Positions 8,229 through 16,312 of a DNA stretch of 64,000 nucleotides are shown here, piece by piece. A model generated the notes under the pieces. The model had not been told where the DNA came from. It did not search any database and saw only the letters and a list, made by a program, of their open reading frames with translations. Where the stretch lies: NCBI GenBank assembly GCA_036268425.1, contig DATAUE010000149.1:124001-188000 (forward strand), written 5' to 3'. Position 1 is the stretch's first letter; every line of letters begins with the position of its first letter. This stretch comes from DATARH01 sp036268425 (GTDB lineage Bacteria; Pseudomonadota; Alphaproteobacteria; ATCC43930; CGMCC-115725). Both the position numbers and the translations under genes were made by a program.

Positions 8229-8636
8229 ATGAAAGTCACCGGGCAGTGCCATTGCGGCAATATCCGCTACGAGGCGGAGATCGATCCGGCCAGCGTCAGG
8301 GTGTGCCATTGCACCGATTGCCAGCGGCTGACCGGCACCGCGTTTCGCACCAACGTCGCGAGCCTCCCCGGCAGCTTTGTGCTGAAGAGCGGCACACCGA
8401 AAATCTACATCAAGACCGCGGAGAGCGGGAACAAGCGGGCGCACGGGTTTTGTCCTGATTGCGGCACGCCGCTTTACGCCACATCAACGGACCCCAATCC
8501 GTCCACTTATGGATTGCGCGTCGGCGGCCTTGATCAGCGCGCCGAACTGCCGGGGCCGGTGCGGCAGATCTGGTGCCGGTCGGCGTTGCCGTGGTCCGCC
8601 AATTTGCACGGCGTGGAGCGGGCGGAGCAGCAGTGA
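8229..8636 (+). CDS. GFA family protein (CENP-V/GFA fold, zinc-binding)
   Basis: 135 residues, the normal size. Zinc-ligand motifs are all present: GQCHCGNIRYE at the N-terminus, VCHCTDCQRLTGTAFRTN, and HGFCPDCGTPLYAT. The family is named for a glutathione-dependent formaldehyde-activating enzyme, though most members have no proven activity and formaldehyde handling should not be assumed. The stop overlaps the GTG of the next gene (GTGA), implying cotranscription with the export lipoprotein, although the two functions are not obviously linked. Confidence 0.9.
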   Translation: MKVTGQCHCGNIRYEAEIDPASVRVCHCTDCQRLTGTAFRTNVASLPGSFVLKSGTPKIYIKTAESGNKRAHGFCPDCGTPLYATSTDPNPSTYGLRVGGLDQRAELPGPVRQIWCRSALPWSANLHGVERAEQQ

Positions 8637-9400
8637 CCCTTTGGCGGCCTTGCCTGATCGGCGTGATGTTGCTGGTCGCGGCATGTCGCCCGACAGGGCA
8701 GCGGTTGCAGGCGCCAGGGGTGGTGCCGGGCGGGGTGCCGCCGACACCCGAGCATACGTTGACGGCGGGCGACGTGTTCGAAATTCGGCTACCGTTCGCG
8801 GCGGACTATAACGACCGCGTGACGGTCGGGATGGACGGCACCGTCGCACCAAAAGCAATCGGCAGCGTGCAAATCGGCGGGCTGACCGTACCAGAGGCGA
8901 CGGAACGGCTCAAGGCGAGCTATGCCAAGCTGTTGAAGGCGCCGGACCTGTCGATCACGGTGCGCCGGTTTGCGCCGGAGATCATCTATGTCGATGGCTG
9001 GGTCAACCGCCCTGGCCTGATCCGCAGCGATATCCCCCTGACCCTGGAGCGGGCATTGGCGCAGGCCGGCGGCGTTAAAACCGGGGCCAAGACCAGCGAC
9101 ATCCTGATCATGCGGCATGATGCCGGCAGCACGGTTCGCACCTATACGGCGAAGGCCGGTCCCTCGTTGGGCGGCATCAGCGGCGGGCCGAACCTGGACG
9201 ACCCGCTGCTCAAATCCTTCGATGTGGTGTATGTGCCGCAGACCGCGGTTGCGGCTGCATCAAGCTTTGCCCAGCAATATTACGCCAACGTGCCGTTCTC
9301 GGCGAGCTTCCATGTTCCGGCGACGCAGGTGCCGAGCATCGTTACGCCGCAGGTCATTAACCCGCCGACGCCGGCGCTGCCGGTTATCGCGCCGCAATAG
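8633..9400 (+). CDS. Polysaccharide biosynthesis/export lipoprotein (Wza-like, Poly_export plus SLBB)
   Basis: About 255 residues from the GTG at 8633, which overlaps the preceding stop and leads into a lipoprotein signal peptide (LIGVMLLVAAC, lipid-carrying Cys at residue 18). The Poly_export domain starts HTLTAGDVFEIRLPF and includes GMDGTVAPKAIGSVQIGGLT; an SLBB domain follows (IIYVDGWVNRPGLIRSD, TLERALAQAGGV). The C-terminus is Pro/Ala-rich. Such proteins form the outer-membrane exit channel for capsule or exopolysaccharide. No Wzc-type kinase, flippase or glycosyltransferase genes are nearby, so its pathway partners lie elsewhere. Confidence 0.87.
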   Translation: MTLWRPCLIGVMLLVAACRPTGQRLQAPGVVPGGVPPTPEHTLTAGDVFEIRLPFAADYNDRVTVGMDGTVAPKAIGSVQIGGLTVPEATERLKASYAKLLKAPDLSITVRRFAPEIIYVDGWVNRPGLIRSDIPLTLERALAQAGGVKTGAKTSDILIMRHDAGSTVRTYTAKAGPSLGGISGGPNLDDPLLKSFDVVYVPQTAVAAASSFAQQYYANVPFSASFHVPATQVPSIVTPQVINPPTPALPVIAPQ

Positions 9401-9435
9401 GCCATTACGCGCAATAGGCCGATCGCGCCAGCGCG

Positions 9436-10353
9436 CTATTCCATCGGCAGGCCGGCATGGGTATTGCGCGAGTCGAGCGAGGTGAAGCCGTTGGCGAGCG
9501 ACGGCATCGCCACCTCGGCGATCGTCTCCGGGCTCCAGCCGCCGTTGCGGTGCACCATCCGTACCGGGCGCATATGGCCGTACAGCGAGAGTTCGCCGGC
9601 GCGCTGATGAAATACCTGGCCGTTGACGTAGCTCGACTGCTCAGAGGCGAGAAACACGCAAAGCGGCGCGATCGAGTCGGCGCGGCTGCGGCGCAGGCGT
9701 TCTTCGCGCGTGGCGGCGGCGTTGGGGTCTTTCGGGGTGGGCACCGAGCGGGTCATGCGGGTGTCGGCAGAGGGCGCAATGACGTTGGCGGTGATGCCGC
9801 GCGACTGGTTCTCCATCGCGATGATGCGCGCCAGCGCGACGACACCGAACTTGGCCGAGCCGTAATTCGCCTGCCCGACATTGCCGAGTAGGCCCGAGGT
9901 CGACGACACCAGGATCAGGCGGCCGTAATTCTGCTCGCGGAACAGGTTGATTGCTGCCCGATTGATATTGAAATGCCCGGTCATGTGAACATCGATGACC
10001 GCCTGCCAGTCCTCCGGGAACATGTTGTGGAACATCTTGTCGCGCAGGATGCCGGCGGCGTTGAACACGATATGCAGCCCGCCGAACGTGTCGCGCGCCT
10101 GCTGCACCATCTGGAGGCAGTCGTCGAATTTGTTGACGTAGCCGTAATTGGCGACGGCCTCACCGCCAGCAGCCTTGATCTCGTCGACGAGTTGCTGTGC
10201 CGGCGTCGCGTCGGTGCCTTCGCCGCTGCCGCTGGTGCCGGGATCGTTGACGACCACCTTGGCGCCGTTCGCCGCCATCAATTTGGCGACCTCGCCGCCG
10301 ACCCCGCGGCCCGAGCCGGTGCAAATCGCGACGCGTCCATCCAGCATGCCCAT
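9436..10353 (-). CDS. SDR family oxidoreductase
   Basis: 305 residues, a classical SDR with an extended C-terminus. The nucleotide-binding motif is TGSGRGVGGEVAKL near residues 12-25, the NAAG motif occurs as VFNAAGILRDKM, the catalytic Ser lies in LVSSTSGLLG, and Tyr/Lys in YGSAKFGVVAL. The insert after the first strand (VVNDPGTSGSGEGTDATPA) is typical of the MFE-2/3-hydroxyacyl-CoA-dehydrogenase-like subgroup, so a 3-hydroxyacyl-CoA role is plausible. It is convergent with the export lipoprotein gene. The exact substrate is unknown. Confidence 0.88.
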   Translation of the reverse strand: MGMLDGRVAICTGSGRGVGGEVAKLMAANGAKVVVNDPGTSGSGEGTDATPAQQLVDEIKAAGGEAVANYGYVNKFDDCLQMVQQARDTFGGLHIVFNAAGILRDKMFHNMFPEDWQAVIDVHMTGHFNINRAAINLFREQNYGRLILVSSTSGLLGNVGQANYGSAKFGVVALARIIAMENQSRGITANVIAPSADTRMTRSVPTPKDPNAAATREERLRRSRADSIAPLCVFLASEQSSYVNGQVFHQRAGELSLYGHMRPVRMVHRNGGWSPETIAEVAMPSLANGFTSLDSRNTHAGLPME

Positions 10354-10469
10354 GATGCCGCCCTTCCTATGATGTTGCAGTGGGCAGTTGAGCGGCGCTC
10401 GCCGGCCTTGTCAATTCGTCCGGAGCCCTCGGTGCGGCCGCACCGATTGTGAAAGGCGGTGCCGAACGG

Positions 10470-11585
10470 TCACCGGAAATAATGCGGCACGAAGCGGCTG
10501 AGGTTGGTGGTAACGGCGCTGCGGTCTTCGCGCATGCCGATGCCGGCGGCCTTCCCGGCGATAATCCAGGAGCCGATAACCGCGTGCATATGGTCGAAGA
10601 CCGGCAGTGTGAAGGTCGCCTGATAGACCCGTCCGCGTCGGCCGCTGCCGGCTTGGCCGCTGCGCAGTGGGCGGATATCGGCGCCCTCGCGACCGTGAAT
10701 CGGCTTTTCGATGCAGGCCCCTTCGATCTGGTACCGGGAGAATGATGCCGGCAGCAGGTTCGGGTGGTTCGGAAACATCTCCCACAACACCGGCAGGATC
10801 GCCTTGTTCGACAGCAGCATCTTCCAAGGGGGCTCGATAAAGGCGGCGCAGTCGCTCCGCAGATTGGCGCCGAAACGCTCGCGCAGCAGCCACTCCCAAG
10901 GGTAGAGCTTGAACAGCGCGGTCATCGGCCGCTCGGCCATATCGGTGAAACAGGCGCCGTTCCAGCCGATCCGGGCGATGTCGAGCAGCTCAGTCGGCCA
11001 GCCGCCCTGGGCGCACACATCACGCATGTATTCGAGCGTACGCCGGTCTTCCAGTTCGTCGAGCACGCCGGCCAGGTAAAGGCGGGCTGTATCCGGATGC
11101 TGCCGGCGGAGGTCACTCCAGGCGGCGATCAGCTTTTCATGGACGGAATTGAACTGGTCGCAGCCGGGCTTTACCTCTTCCAGCCAATGCCATTGCACGA
11201 CCGCTGCTTCGAGCAGCGCGGTCGGGGTATCGGCGTTGTATTCGAGCAGTTTCGGTGGGTTCCTGCCGTCGAACGCCAGATCGAAGCGCCCGTAAAGATC
11301 GGGATCGCGACGCCGCCATGATTGGCCGACCCAGTCGCAATAAGAATCGGGGATCTGTAGCCGCTGGTAGTCGCCGGTCGCGACGATCCGATCGACAGCC
11401 TCGAGGCAAAGCGCGTGCAGCGTTTCGCTGGCCTCTTCGAGCCTGTCGATCTCGTCGGCTGAAAACGCGTAGCACGCGGCTTCCCACCAGTATGGGGTGT
11501 TGTCTTCCGAGGTGTGGAAATCGAATCCAAGCGCCTCGACCTTGGCCGGCCAATCAAGGCGCGGGACCAGGGTTTCACGCCGCAT
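10470..11585 (-). CDS. Glutathionylspermidine synthase-like ATP-grasp protein (YjfC/YgiC type)
   Basis: 371 residues, matching the stand-alone YgiC/YjfC proteins that contain only the synthetase domain of Gsp synthase. Recognisable segments: TPYWWEAACYAFSADEIDRL, GRFDLAFDGRNPPKLLEYNA, DTPTALLEAA, FKLYPWEWLLRERFGANL, and LPASFSRYQIEGACIEKPIH (ATP-grasp). The family forms an ATP-dependent amide bond between a peptide carboxylate and an amine, but substrates of these short forms are not established. It is the last gene of a three-gene leftward operon behind DUF350 and DUF1190 genes, the order seen in E. coli yjfL-yjfM-yjfC. Only three bases separate it from the DUF1190 stop. Confidence 0.87.
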   Translation of the reverse strand: MRRETLVPRLDWPAKVEALGFDFHTSEDNTPYWWEAACYAFSADEIDRLEEASETLHALCLEAVDRIVATGDYQRLQIPDSYCDWVGQSWRRRDPDLYGRFDLAFDGRNPPKLLEYNADTPTALLEAAVVQWHWLEEVKPGCDQFNSVHEKLIAAWSDLRRQHPDTARLYLAGVLDELEDRRTLEYMRDVCAQGGWPTELLDIARIGWNGACFTDMAERPMTALFKLYPWEWLLRERFGANLRSDCAAFIEPPWKMLLSNKAILPVLWEMFPNHPNLLPASFSRYQIEGACIEKPIHGREGADIRPLRSGQAGSGRRGRVYQATFTLPVFDHMHAVIGSWIIAGKAAGIGMREDRSAVTTNLSRFVPHYFR

Positions 11586-11588
11586 GTC

Positions 11589-11942
11589 CTATCCGATCCC
11601 ACGCGCAACGCGGCCAAAGGCGCCAAAACCGCCGCGGCTACTGATCTCAGTGCGAGTGATCTGGCCGGTGCGGCCCGGTCCGGGGTCACTGGCGGCCGCC
11701 GTGGTCCGGTCCGTGCTGTAATACGGCCCGTGCCAGGAGCTGGAGATGCCAAACGACCCGCCGGTGCCGCCGCGCTGGCATTGTGCTGCGCTGTAATCCC
11801 GCTCGCAGGCCGCGCGGTCGAGATAAAGATTGCGCTGCACCGCGTGTGGCGGAAACGCATCGGCGAGGGCGATGGCGCCGACCGGCACGCCGATCATCGT
11901 CAGGGCGACAATGTTGGATCGCCGGCGCCGACCGTCATCCAT
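11589..11942 (-). CDS. DUF1190-like (YgiB/YjfM-type) small exported protein
   Basis: About 117 residues from the ATG at 11942, four bases after the DUF350 stop. The N-terminus is basic then hydrophobic (RRRRSNIVALTMIGVPVGAI), as in a signal sequence or anchor. The next segment has the family pattern Y-x-x-x-x-x-C-x-x-D-x-x-x-x-x-Q-C (YLDRAACERDYSAAQCQ). The rest is Ser/Gly/Thr-rich and ends RGGFGAFGRVARG, typical of YgiB-like proteins. No enzymatic function is known. Its place between DUF350 and a Gsp-synthase-like gene supports the assignment. Confidence 0.75.
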   Translation of the reverse strand: MDDGRRRRSNIVALTMIGVPVGAIALADAFPPHAVQRNLYLDRAACERDYSAAQCQRGGTGGSFGISSSWHGPYYSTDRTTAAASDPGPGRTGQITRTEISSRGGFGAFGRVARGIG

Positions 11943-11946
11943 CGCC

Positions 11947-12357
11947 TTATCCGGCCATGCAGGCGGCGTCGAGCAGCCCCAATGCCAGAGACAATCCCGC
12001 CAGAAAAATCGCATCGGCGACATTGCCGTCTTCAATGGCGCGCGGCAGGTGCGGCAGCACCATGCGGGCGGCATAAAATCCACCGAGTTGGATAAACAGG
12101 GCGACGACGCCCCATACCAGCAGATCGATCAAGGCGGCGCTGTGCGCAATCACGCTGGCGAGCGGCACGACAAACCCGAGCAGCCCACCGACCAGGGCGA
12201 TCGCCGCGGCGTTGTTGCCGGCGCGGATCAGCGCGATATCGCGCTGCGGCGTCAGGTTCGCATACAGCGCCAGAAACAGCGCGATCAACCCGCCGCCAAG
12301 AACGAAATAAAGGAGGAAATTCGGGAACGTCGACAGCGTGCCGCCAAACACCGTCAC
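11947..12357 (-). CDS. DUF350 family integral membrane protein (YjfL type)
   Basis: 136 residues with a GTG start at 12357 preceded by GGAG. Four hydrophobic segments are visible: FPNFLLYFVLGGGLIALFLA, ALVGGLLGFVVPLASVIA, LIDLLVWGVVALFIQLGGFY, and DAIFLAGLSLALGLLDAAC, with conserved Asn-Asn-Ala-Ala-Ala-Ile after the first loop. This is the DUF350 pattern of two paired helices per repeat. It is the promoter-proximal gene of the DUF350-DUF1190-Gsp-synthase-like operon. Function unknown; the operon is often suspected of envelope or stress-related modification. Confidence 0.85.
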   Translation of the reverse strand: MTVFGGTLSTFPNFLLYFVLGGGLIALFLALYANLTPQRDIALIRAGNNAAAIALVGGLLGFVVPLASVIAHSAALIDLLVWGVVALFIQLGGFYAARMVLPHLPRAIEDGNVADAIFLAGLSLALGLLDAACMAG

Positions 12358-12462
12358 TCAGTCTACTCCAGACGTTAGGTTTCTCGTCAGTTTCCTATCC
12401 GCTGCCGGTGACGGCAACCGATACGACCGTCAAAGCAACGGCTCTGCGGTTTCAGGCCGGTA

Positions 12463-13284
12463 TCACGCGTCCTGCCAGACCGGCGGTCGCTTGGCGAGAA
12501 AGGCGTCAATACCTTCCGCCGCATCGCGCGCCAACATGTTGGTGGTCATTGCCTCGGCGGCGTAGTTATAAGCTCCGGCCAGATCGCATTCGGCCTGCCG
12601 GTAGAAGGCCTCCTTGCCGATCGCCAGCGACAACGCCGACTTTCCGGCGATCTGCAAGGCAAGCGCCATGCTCGCCGCGGTAAGCTCGGCGGCCGGCACG
12701 ACGCGATTGACGAGCCCAATCGATTTTGCCGTTGCGGCGTCGATCAGGTCGCCGGTCAGCAGCATTTCCATCGCGGCCTTGCGTCCGACAGCGCGGGTCA
12801 GCGCCACCATCGGCGTCGAGCAGAACAGCCCGATATTGACTCCGGGCGTCGCAAATCGCGCATCCGCGGCTGCCACCGCGAGGTCGCAGGTCGCGACCAA
12901 CTGGCAGCCAGCCGCTGTGGCGATGCCGTGCACCTCGGCGATGACCGGTTTCGGCAGATGCACAATCTGCTGCATCAGCGCGCTGCACTGGGCAAAAACG
13001 CGCTGATAGTAGTCGCGGCTGGTGTCCTCGCGCATTTCGCGCAGATCATGTCCGGCGCAGAATGCCGGCCCGGCGCCGGCAATGACGACGACGCGGGCGG
13101 CCTTATTGGCAGCGGCACGATCGAGCGCCTTGCTCAGTTCGCCCATCAGCCCGACCGACAGCGCGTTGCGGGCCGTCGGGCGGTTAAGTGTCAGCCTCAA
13201 TACCCCGTCAGCCAGCGTTTCCCGCAACAGAGTCTCGTCATTGTTCGGTCTTGCAGCCGCCTTCATCATCGCCCCCGCCTTCAT
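12463..13284 (-). CDS. Enoyl-CoA hydratase/isomerase family protein (ECHDC3-like)
   Basis: About 273 residues from the ATG at 13284, which follows GGAGG at six bases; the longer GTG start at 13296 would overlap that site. Crotonase-fold motifs: GPAFCAGHDLREM (first oxyanion loop) and HGIATAAGCQLVATCDLAVA (second). The active-site stretch reads FATPGVNIGLFCSTPMVALT, as in the ECHDC3-like subgroup, instead of the P-E-x-x-x-G-x-x-P-G-x-G-G found in true hydratases. The usual catalytic glutamates are therefore absent or moved, and hydratase activity should not be assumed. Confidence 0.87.
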   Translation of the reverse strand: MKAGAMMKAAARPNNDETLLRETLADGVLRLTLNRPTARNALSVGLMGELSKALDRAAANKAARVVVIAGAGPAFCAGHDLREMREDTSRDYYQRVFAQCSALMQQIVHLPKPVIAEVHGIATAAGCQLVATCDLAVAAADARFATPGVNIGLFCSTPMVALTRAVGRKAAMEMLLTGDLIDAATAKSIGLVNRVVPAAELTAASMALALQIAGKSALSLAIGKEAFYRQAECDLAGAYNYAAEAMTTNMLARDAAEGIDAFLAKRPPVWQDA

Positions 13285-13348
13285 CGCCGCCTCCACCGAA
13301 TTACGTCGCGAAAAGTGTGAACTCTGGGCACGCTGCGCAGCAACCCGG

Positions 13349-13377
13349 TTGTTCGATCGGTAATGAGGTATTATAAT
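13349..13377 (+). promoter_or_regulatory. Sigma-70-type promoter for rplM-rpsI
   Basis: TTGTTC at 13349-13354 and TATAAT at 13372-13377 are separated by 17 bases, a near-consensus housekeeping promoter reading toward rplM. It implies a leader of about 135 nt before the rplM ATG at 13521, long enough for an L13-binding autoregulatory structure. Assigned from sequence alone. Confidence 0.6.
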
Positions 13378-13382
13378 ACCTC
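13365..13382. promoter_or_regulatory. Perfect 18-bp palindrome covering the rplM -10 box
   Basis: GAGGTATTATAATACCTC is a perfect inverted repeat with no spacer. The predicted -10 TATAAT lies inside it, so a dimeric regulator bound here would block the promoter. It could also be chance symmetry around an AT-rich -10. It lies between the divergent ECHDC3-like gene and rplM. Confidence 0.5.
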
Positions 13383-13520
13383 ACCATGAACCGCTTTGTT
13401 CCATAACGGTTTTCGCTTGACCTTGGTGCGTCGATTGCCTAAACGACACGGCTGCGGTAGGCCGGTCCGAAACATTCGGTCACCGGCATATTCGGATACC
13501 GGCGCATTCGGACTCCATAG

Positions 13521-13982
13521 ATGAAAACATTTTCTGCCAGACCGTCGGACATCCAGAAGAACTGGCTGCTGATCAATGCCGAGGGGCTGGTGCTCGGCCG
13601 GCTCGCATCGCTGATTGCGATGCGGCTGCGCGGCAAGCACAAGCCGTCTTACACGCCGCATATGGATTGCGGCGACCACGTCGTTGTCGTCAACGCCGAA
13701 AAGGTGCAGCTGACCGGCAACAAGCGCGCCGACGACATCTTTTACTGGCACACCGGTTTCCCCGGCGGGATCAAGGGGCGCAGCAAAGGCGCGATCCTGT
13801 CCGGCAGGCATCCGGAGCGGGTGATCGAAAAGGCGGTCGAGCGGATGATCCCGCGCGGCCCGCTCGGCCGGCGGGTAATGCGCAATCTGCGCGTCTACGC
13901 CGGGCCGGAGCATCCGCATGCGGCACAGCAGCCGATGCAGGTCGATATTGCCGCGATGAATCGCAAAAATGTGAGGGCGTGA
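13521..13982 (+). CDS. rplM: 50S ribosomal protein L13
   Basis: 153 residues, the usual alphaproteobacterial length. It begins MKTFSARPSDIQKNWLLINA, with the L13 signature in the central and C-terminal parts (GRLASLIAMRLRGKHKPSY, GDHVVVVNAEKVQLTGNK, YWHTGFPGGIKGRS, RVIEKAVERMIPRGPLGRR). L13 binds 23S rRNA early in 50S assembly. The next gene, rpsI, starts three bases after the stop, the near-universal bacterial arrangement. Expression probably comes from the palindromic promoter about 150 bases upstream. Confidence 0.98.
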   Translation: MKTFSARPSDIQKNWLLINAEGLVLGRLASLIAMRLRGKHKPSYTPHMDCGDHVVVVNAEKVQLTGNKRADDIFYWHTGFPGGIKGRSKGAILSGRHPERVIEKAVERMIPRGPLGRRVMRNLRVYAGPEHPHAAQQPMQVDIAAMNRKNVRA

Positions 13983-13985
13983 TAG

Positions 13986-14570
13986 ATGGCTGACGACGAC
14001 GCGCCGGAAAACGCGGCCGACCAACCGCAAGAACGCCCGGGAGCGCAGCGCGGCCCGCAAACATTCCAAGGGCTCGGCAGCTTGCGGCAGGCGCTGGCCT
14101 CGGCGACGCGGCCGGCAACAGCCCCCACAGCATCGCCGACAATGGCGCCAGTGCCGGAGGACGTGCAGCCGATACGCGACGAATTCGGCCGCTCTTATGC
14201 CACGGGCAAGCGCAAGAATGCGGTTGCCCGCGTCTGGATCAAGCCGGGCAACGGCAAGATCGAGGTCAACGGGCGCGACAGTCCGGTATATTTTGCGCGC
14301 CCGGTGCTGCGCATGCTGCTGAACCAGCCATTTGTCGTCGCTGATCGGCTTGGCCAATTCGACGTTGTGTGCACCGTCAAAGGCGGCGGCCTCTCGGGGC
14401 AGGCCGGCGCGGTGCGGCACGGTATCAGCAAGGCGCTGACCTTTTATGAGCCGGGGTTGCGGCCGGTCCTCAAACATGGGGGCTTTCTGACCCGTGACAG
14501 CCGCGTTGTTGAGCGCAAGAAGTACGGCAAGGCCAAAGCCCGCCGCAGCTTCCAGTTCTCGAAACGTTGA
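13986..14570 (+). CDS. rpsI: 30S ribosomal protein S9 with long N-terminal extension
   Basis: 194 residues against about 130 for E. coli S9. The conserved S9 body starts near residue 62 (DEFGRSYATGKRKNAVARVW) and ends with the basic tail KKYGKAKARRSFQFSKR, whose last Arg reaches the P-site tRNA. The first roughly 60 residues are acidic then Ala/Pro/Thr-rich low complexity (ENAADQPQERPG, ATRPATAPTASPT). Extensions are common in alphaproteobacterial S9, though this one looks long. Translationally coupled to rplM. Confidence 0.97.
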   Translation: MADDDAPENAADQPQERPGAQRGPQTFQGLGSLRQALASATRPATAPTASPTMAPVPEDVQPIRDEFGRSYATGKRKNAVARVWIKPGNGKIEVNGRDSPVYFARPVLRMLLNQPFVVADRLGQFDVVCTVKGGGLSGQAGAVRHGISKALTFYEPGLRPVLKHGGFLTRDSRVVERKKYGKAKARRSFQFSKR

Positions 14571-14591
14571 CGCGGCGCGCAGCGCGGTCAT

Positions 14592-14712
14592 TTCAACGCA
14601 GAGGTCATCCAGGATACGCGAGGGCGCCAGAAGTCGCCGTTGCGCCCCTTGAATATCCTCCGTCACCTTCGCGTAAATTCTTTTCTCACGGCCTCAGTGC
14701 CTCTGTGGTGAA
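14592..14712. repeat. REP-like element with inverted ends
   Basis: The rpsI-LLM spacer holds TTCAACGCAGAGG at 14592 and its near inverse CCTCTGTGGTGAA at 14700-14712 (11 of 13 positions pair). Read on the minus strand, the element starts TTCACCACAGAGGCACTGAG, which resembles a dispersed extragenic repeat found in many bacterial genomes. No ORF fits. It is probably mobilised passively, or acts in mRNA 3' ends. Confidence 0.55.
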
Positions 14713-14747
14713 ATCCCGGCAGTTCGTCGCCGCCGGGAGAACCCCTG

Positions 14748-15818
14748 ATGCGCTTTGCGATCGCGATACCAACCGACGCCGATTCCTGGCGGGTCGTGCG
14801 CCGGGCCGAGGAGCTCGGTTTTAGCCGAGCGTGGTTCTACGACACGCAGATGCTGAGCGCCGATCCGTTTGTCGCGATGGCCGCGGCGGCGATGAAAACC
14901 ACCCGCATCCGGCTTGCGACTGGTGTCCTGATCCCGTCGAACCGCATTGCGGCGGTGGCGGCCAATGCCTTTGCCTCGCTCAACAAGCTGGCGCCGGGGA
15001 GGATCGATTTCGGCGTCGGCACCGGTTTTACCGGGCGGCGGGCGATGGGCCTCGGCGCGGTGAAGCTGGCCGACATGGAAGAATATATCGGCCAGGTCAC
15101 GGCGTTGCTGCGTGAAGAGACGGTCGAGGCGGTGCTTGAGGGCAAACGCCGCCTCATTCGCCTGCTGAACCCGGAACTCGGGCTGATCAACACGCGCGAT
15201 CCTGTGGGACTGTACATCGCCGCCACCGGGCCGCGGGCGCGGCGACTGACCGCAAAGCTCGGTGCTGGATGGATCACAACAACCGCTGATGTCGCCGGCG
15301 GGATTGCGGCGCTGGAGGAAATGCGGGGTCTGTGGGCGACGGCCGGGCATGACGCAGCCGCGCTCGATGCGGTTGTGTTGACCGGCGGCGTCATCCTTGA
15401 GGAGCACGAACCGGCGGATTCACCCCGCGCAATCGCACAGGCCGGCCCGCGGGCGGCGATGCTGCTGCACCGTGCCGCGGATGCGGCGCTGATGGGGCTA
15501 CCGCCGATGGCGTCATTGCCGCCGGCGGTCGCCGAGGCGCTGGCCGGGTATATCGAGGTGGCGCGCGGGTTCCGGCCGCAAGGCGCGCCTTATCTCGAAA
15601 ATCATCGCGGGCATCTGATGTTCGTCAAGCCGGAGGAGCGGCCCTTCATCACCGCCGATTTGATTCGGCTGACGACCTTTGCGGCGCCGGAAAAAGAGAT
15701 CAAGCAGCGGATCGCCGACCTCGCGGCGGCGGGCTATAGCGAAATCGCGATACAGATCGTGCCGGGCCAGGAACACTCGATCGAAGATTGGGGCCGCATT
15801 CGCCGGGCCTTTGCATAG
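14748..15818 (+). CDS. LLM class flavin-dependent oxidoreductase
   Basis: 356 residues of the bacterial luciferase-like monooxygenase fold. It begins MRFAIAIPTDADSWRVVRRA; conserved parts include LGFSRAWFYDTQM, TTRIRLATGVLIPSNR, and LAPGRIDFGVGTGFTGRRA. The family uses FMN or F420; which one cannot be read reliably here, and the substrate is unknown. It stands alone behind a REP-like element downstream of rpsI. The C-terminal region (NHRGHLMFVKPEERPFI) looks specific to a subfamily seen in acyl/aryl catabolic contexts. Confidence 0.85.
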   Translation: MRFAIAIPTDADSWRVVRRAEELGFSRAWFYDTQMLSADPFVAMAAAAMKTTRIRLATGVLIPSNRIAAVAANAFASLNKLAPGRIDFGVGTGFTGRRAMGLGAVKLADMEEYIGQVTALLREETVEAVLEGKRRLIRLLNPELGLINTRDPVGLYIAATGPRARRLTAKLGAGWITTTADVAGGIAALEEMRGLWATAGHDAAALDAVVLTGGVILEEHEPADSPRAIAQAGPRAAMLLHRAADAALMGLPPMASLPPAVAEALAGYIEVARGFRPQGAPYLENHRGHLMFVKPEERPFITADLIRLTTFAAPEKEIKQRIADLAAAGYSEIAIQIVPGQEHSIEDWGRIRRAFA

Positions 15819-15872
15819 GTCGAAATCGGGCAGGGGGCTGGTGTTGCAGGGGATTGTTGCAGGGGGCCGGCG

Positions 15873-16223
15873 TTACAGCGCGATACCGGCCGCATCTCTG
15901 GCGAGAGTGATCAAGGCGTTCAGATAGGCCTCGCCGGTTTCCGGAAAATGCTCGACCCCGATTGCGGCGCGGTAATGATTGGCCCGTTCGGCGAAATCGT
16001 CCATGACGTCGAATTCGCCGAGCCAGTTCAGTAGTGCCGTGTACTCCATGTAGACCGGGCCACCGCGCAGGCGCCGCAGATCATCGGCAAGGTTTTGCAA
16101 CAGCGTGGCGGCGGTGGCACTTTGCCGGTCCGCCGGGTTTTCGCCGGTTTTCCGGATGCGCCAATCGGCGACGCGCTGCAATTCCACCGCCTCCGGCGGG
16201 TCCGCCGCCATGTCGCCGCTCAT
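15873..16223 (-). CDS. Small protein of unknown function, divergent from the TIR gene
   Basis: 116 residues; ATG at 16223 preceded by GAGGTG. I recognise no family. It appears soluble and helical, with ATAATLLQNLADDLRRLRG and MEYTALLNWLGEFDVMDDFA as notable stretches and a C-terminal helix (GEAYLNALITLARDAAG). The coding base pattern and ribosome site argue for a real gene. It starts 89 bp from the TIR gene on the opposite strand, so it may share its control region; a functional link, for instance as immunity or regulator, is speculation. Confidence 0.55.
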   Translation of the reverse strand: MSGDMAADPPEAVELQRVADWRIRKTGENPADRQSATAATLLQNLADDLRRLRGGPVYMEYTALLNWLGEFDVMDDFAERANHYRAAIGVEHFPETGEAYLNALITLARDAAGIAL

Positions 16224-16312
16224 TGCGTGTCACCTCGCGCTCGCTGGTCGACGCCATGATACGATAGTCCCGGCCGGCAACAGAATATCGGCCGCAGCGC
16301 GGGAGCGTTCGG

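Noticed and set aside
13371..14666. 431-codon minus-strand frame
   Set aside because: Antisense to rplM and rpsI, which are certain.
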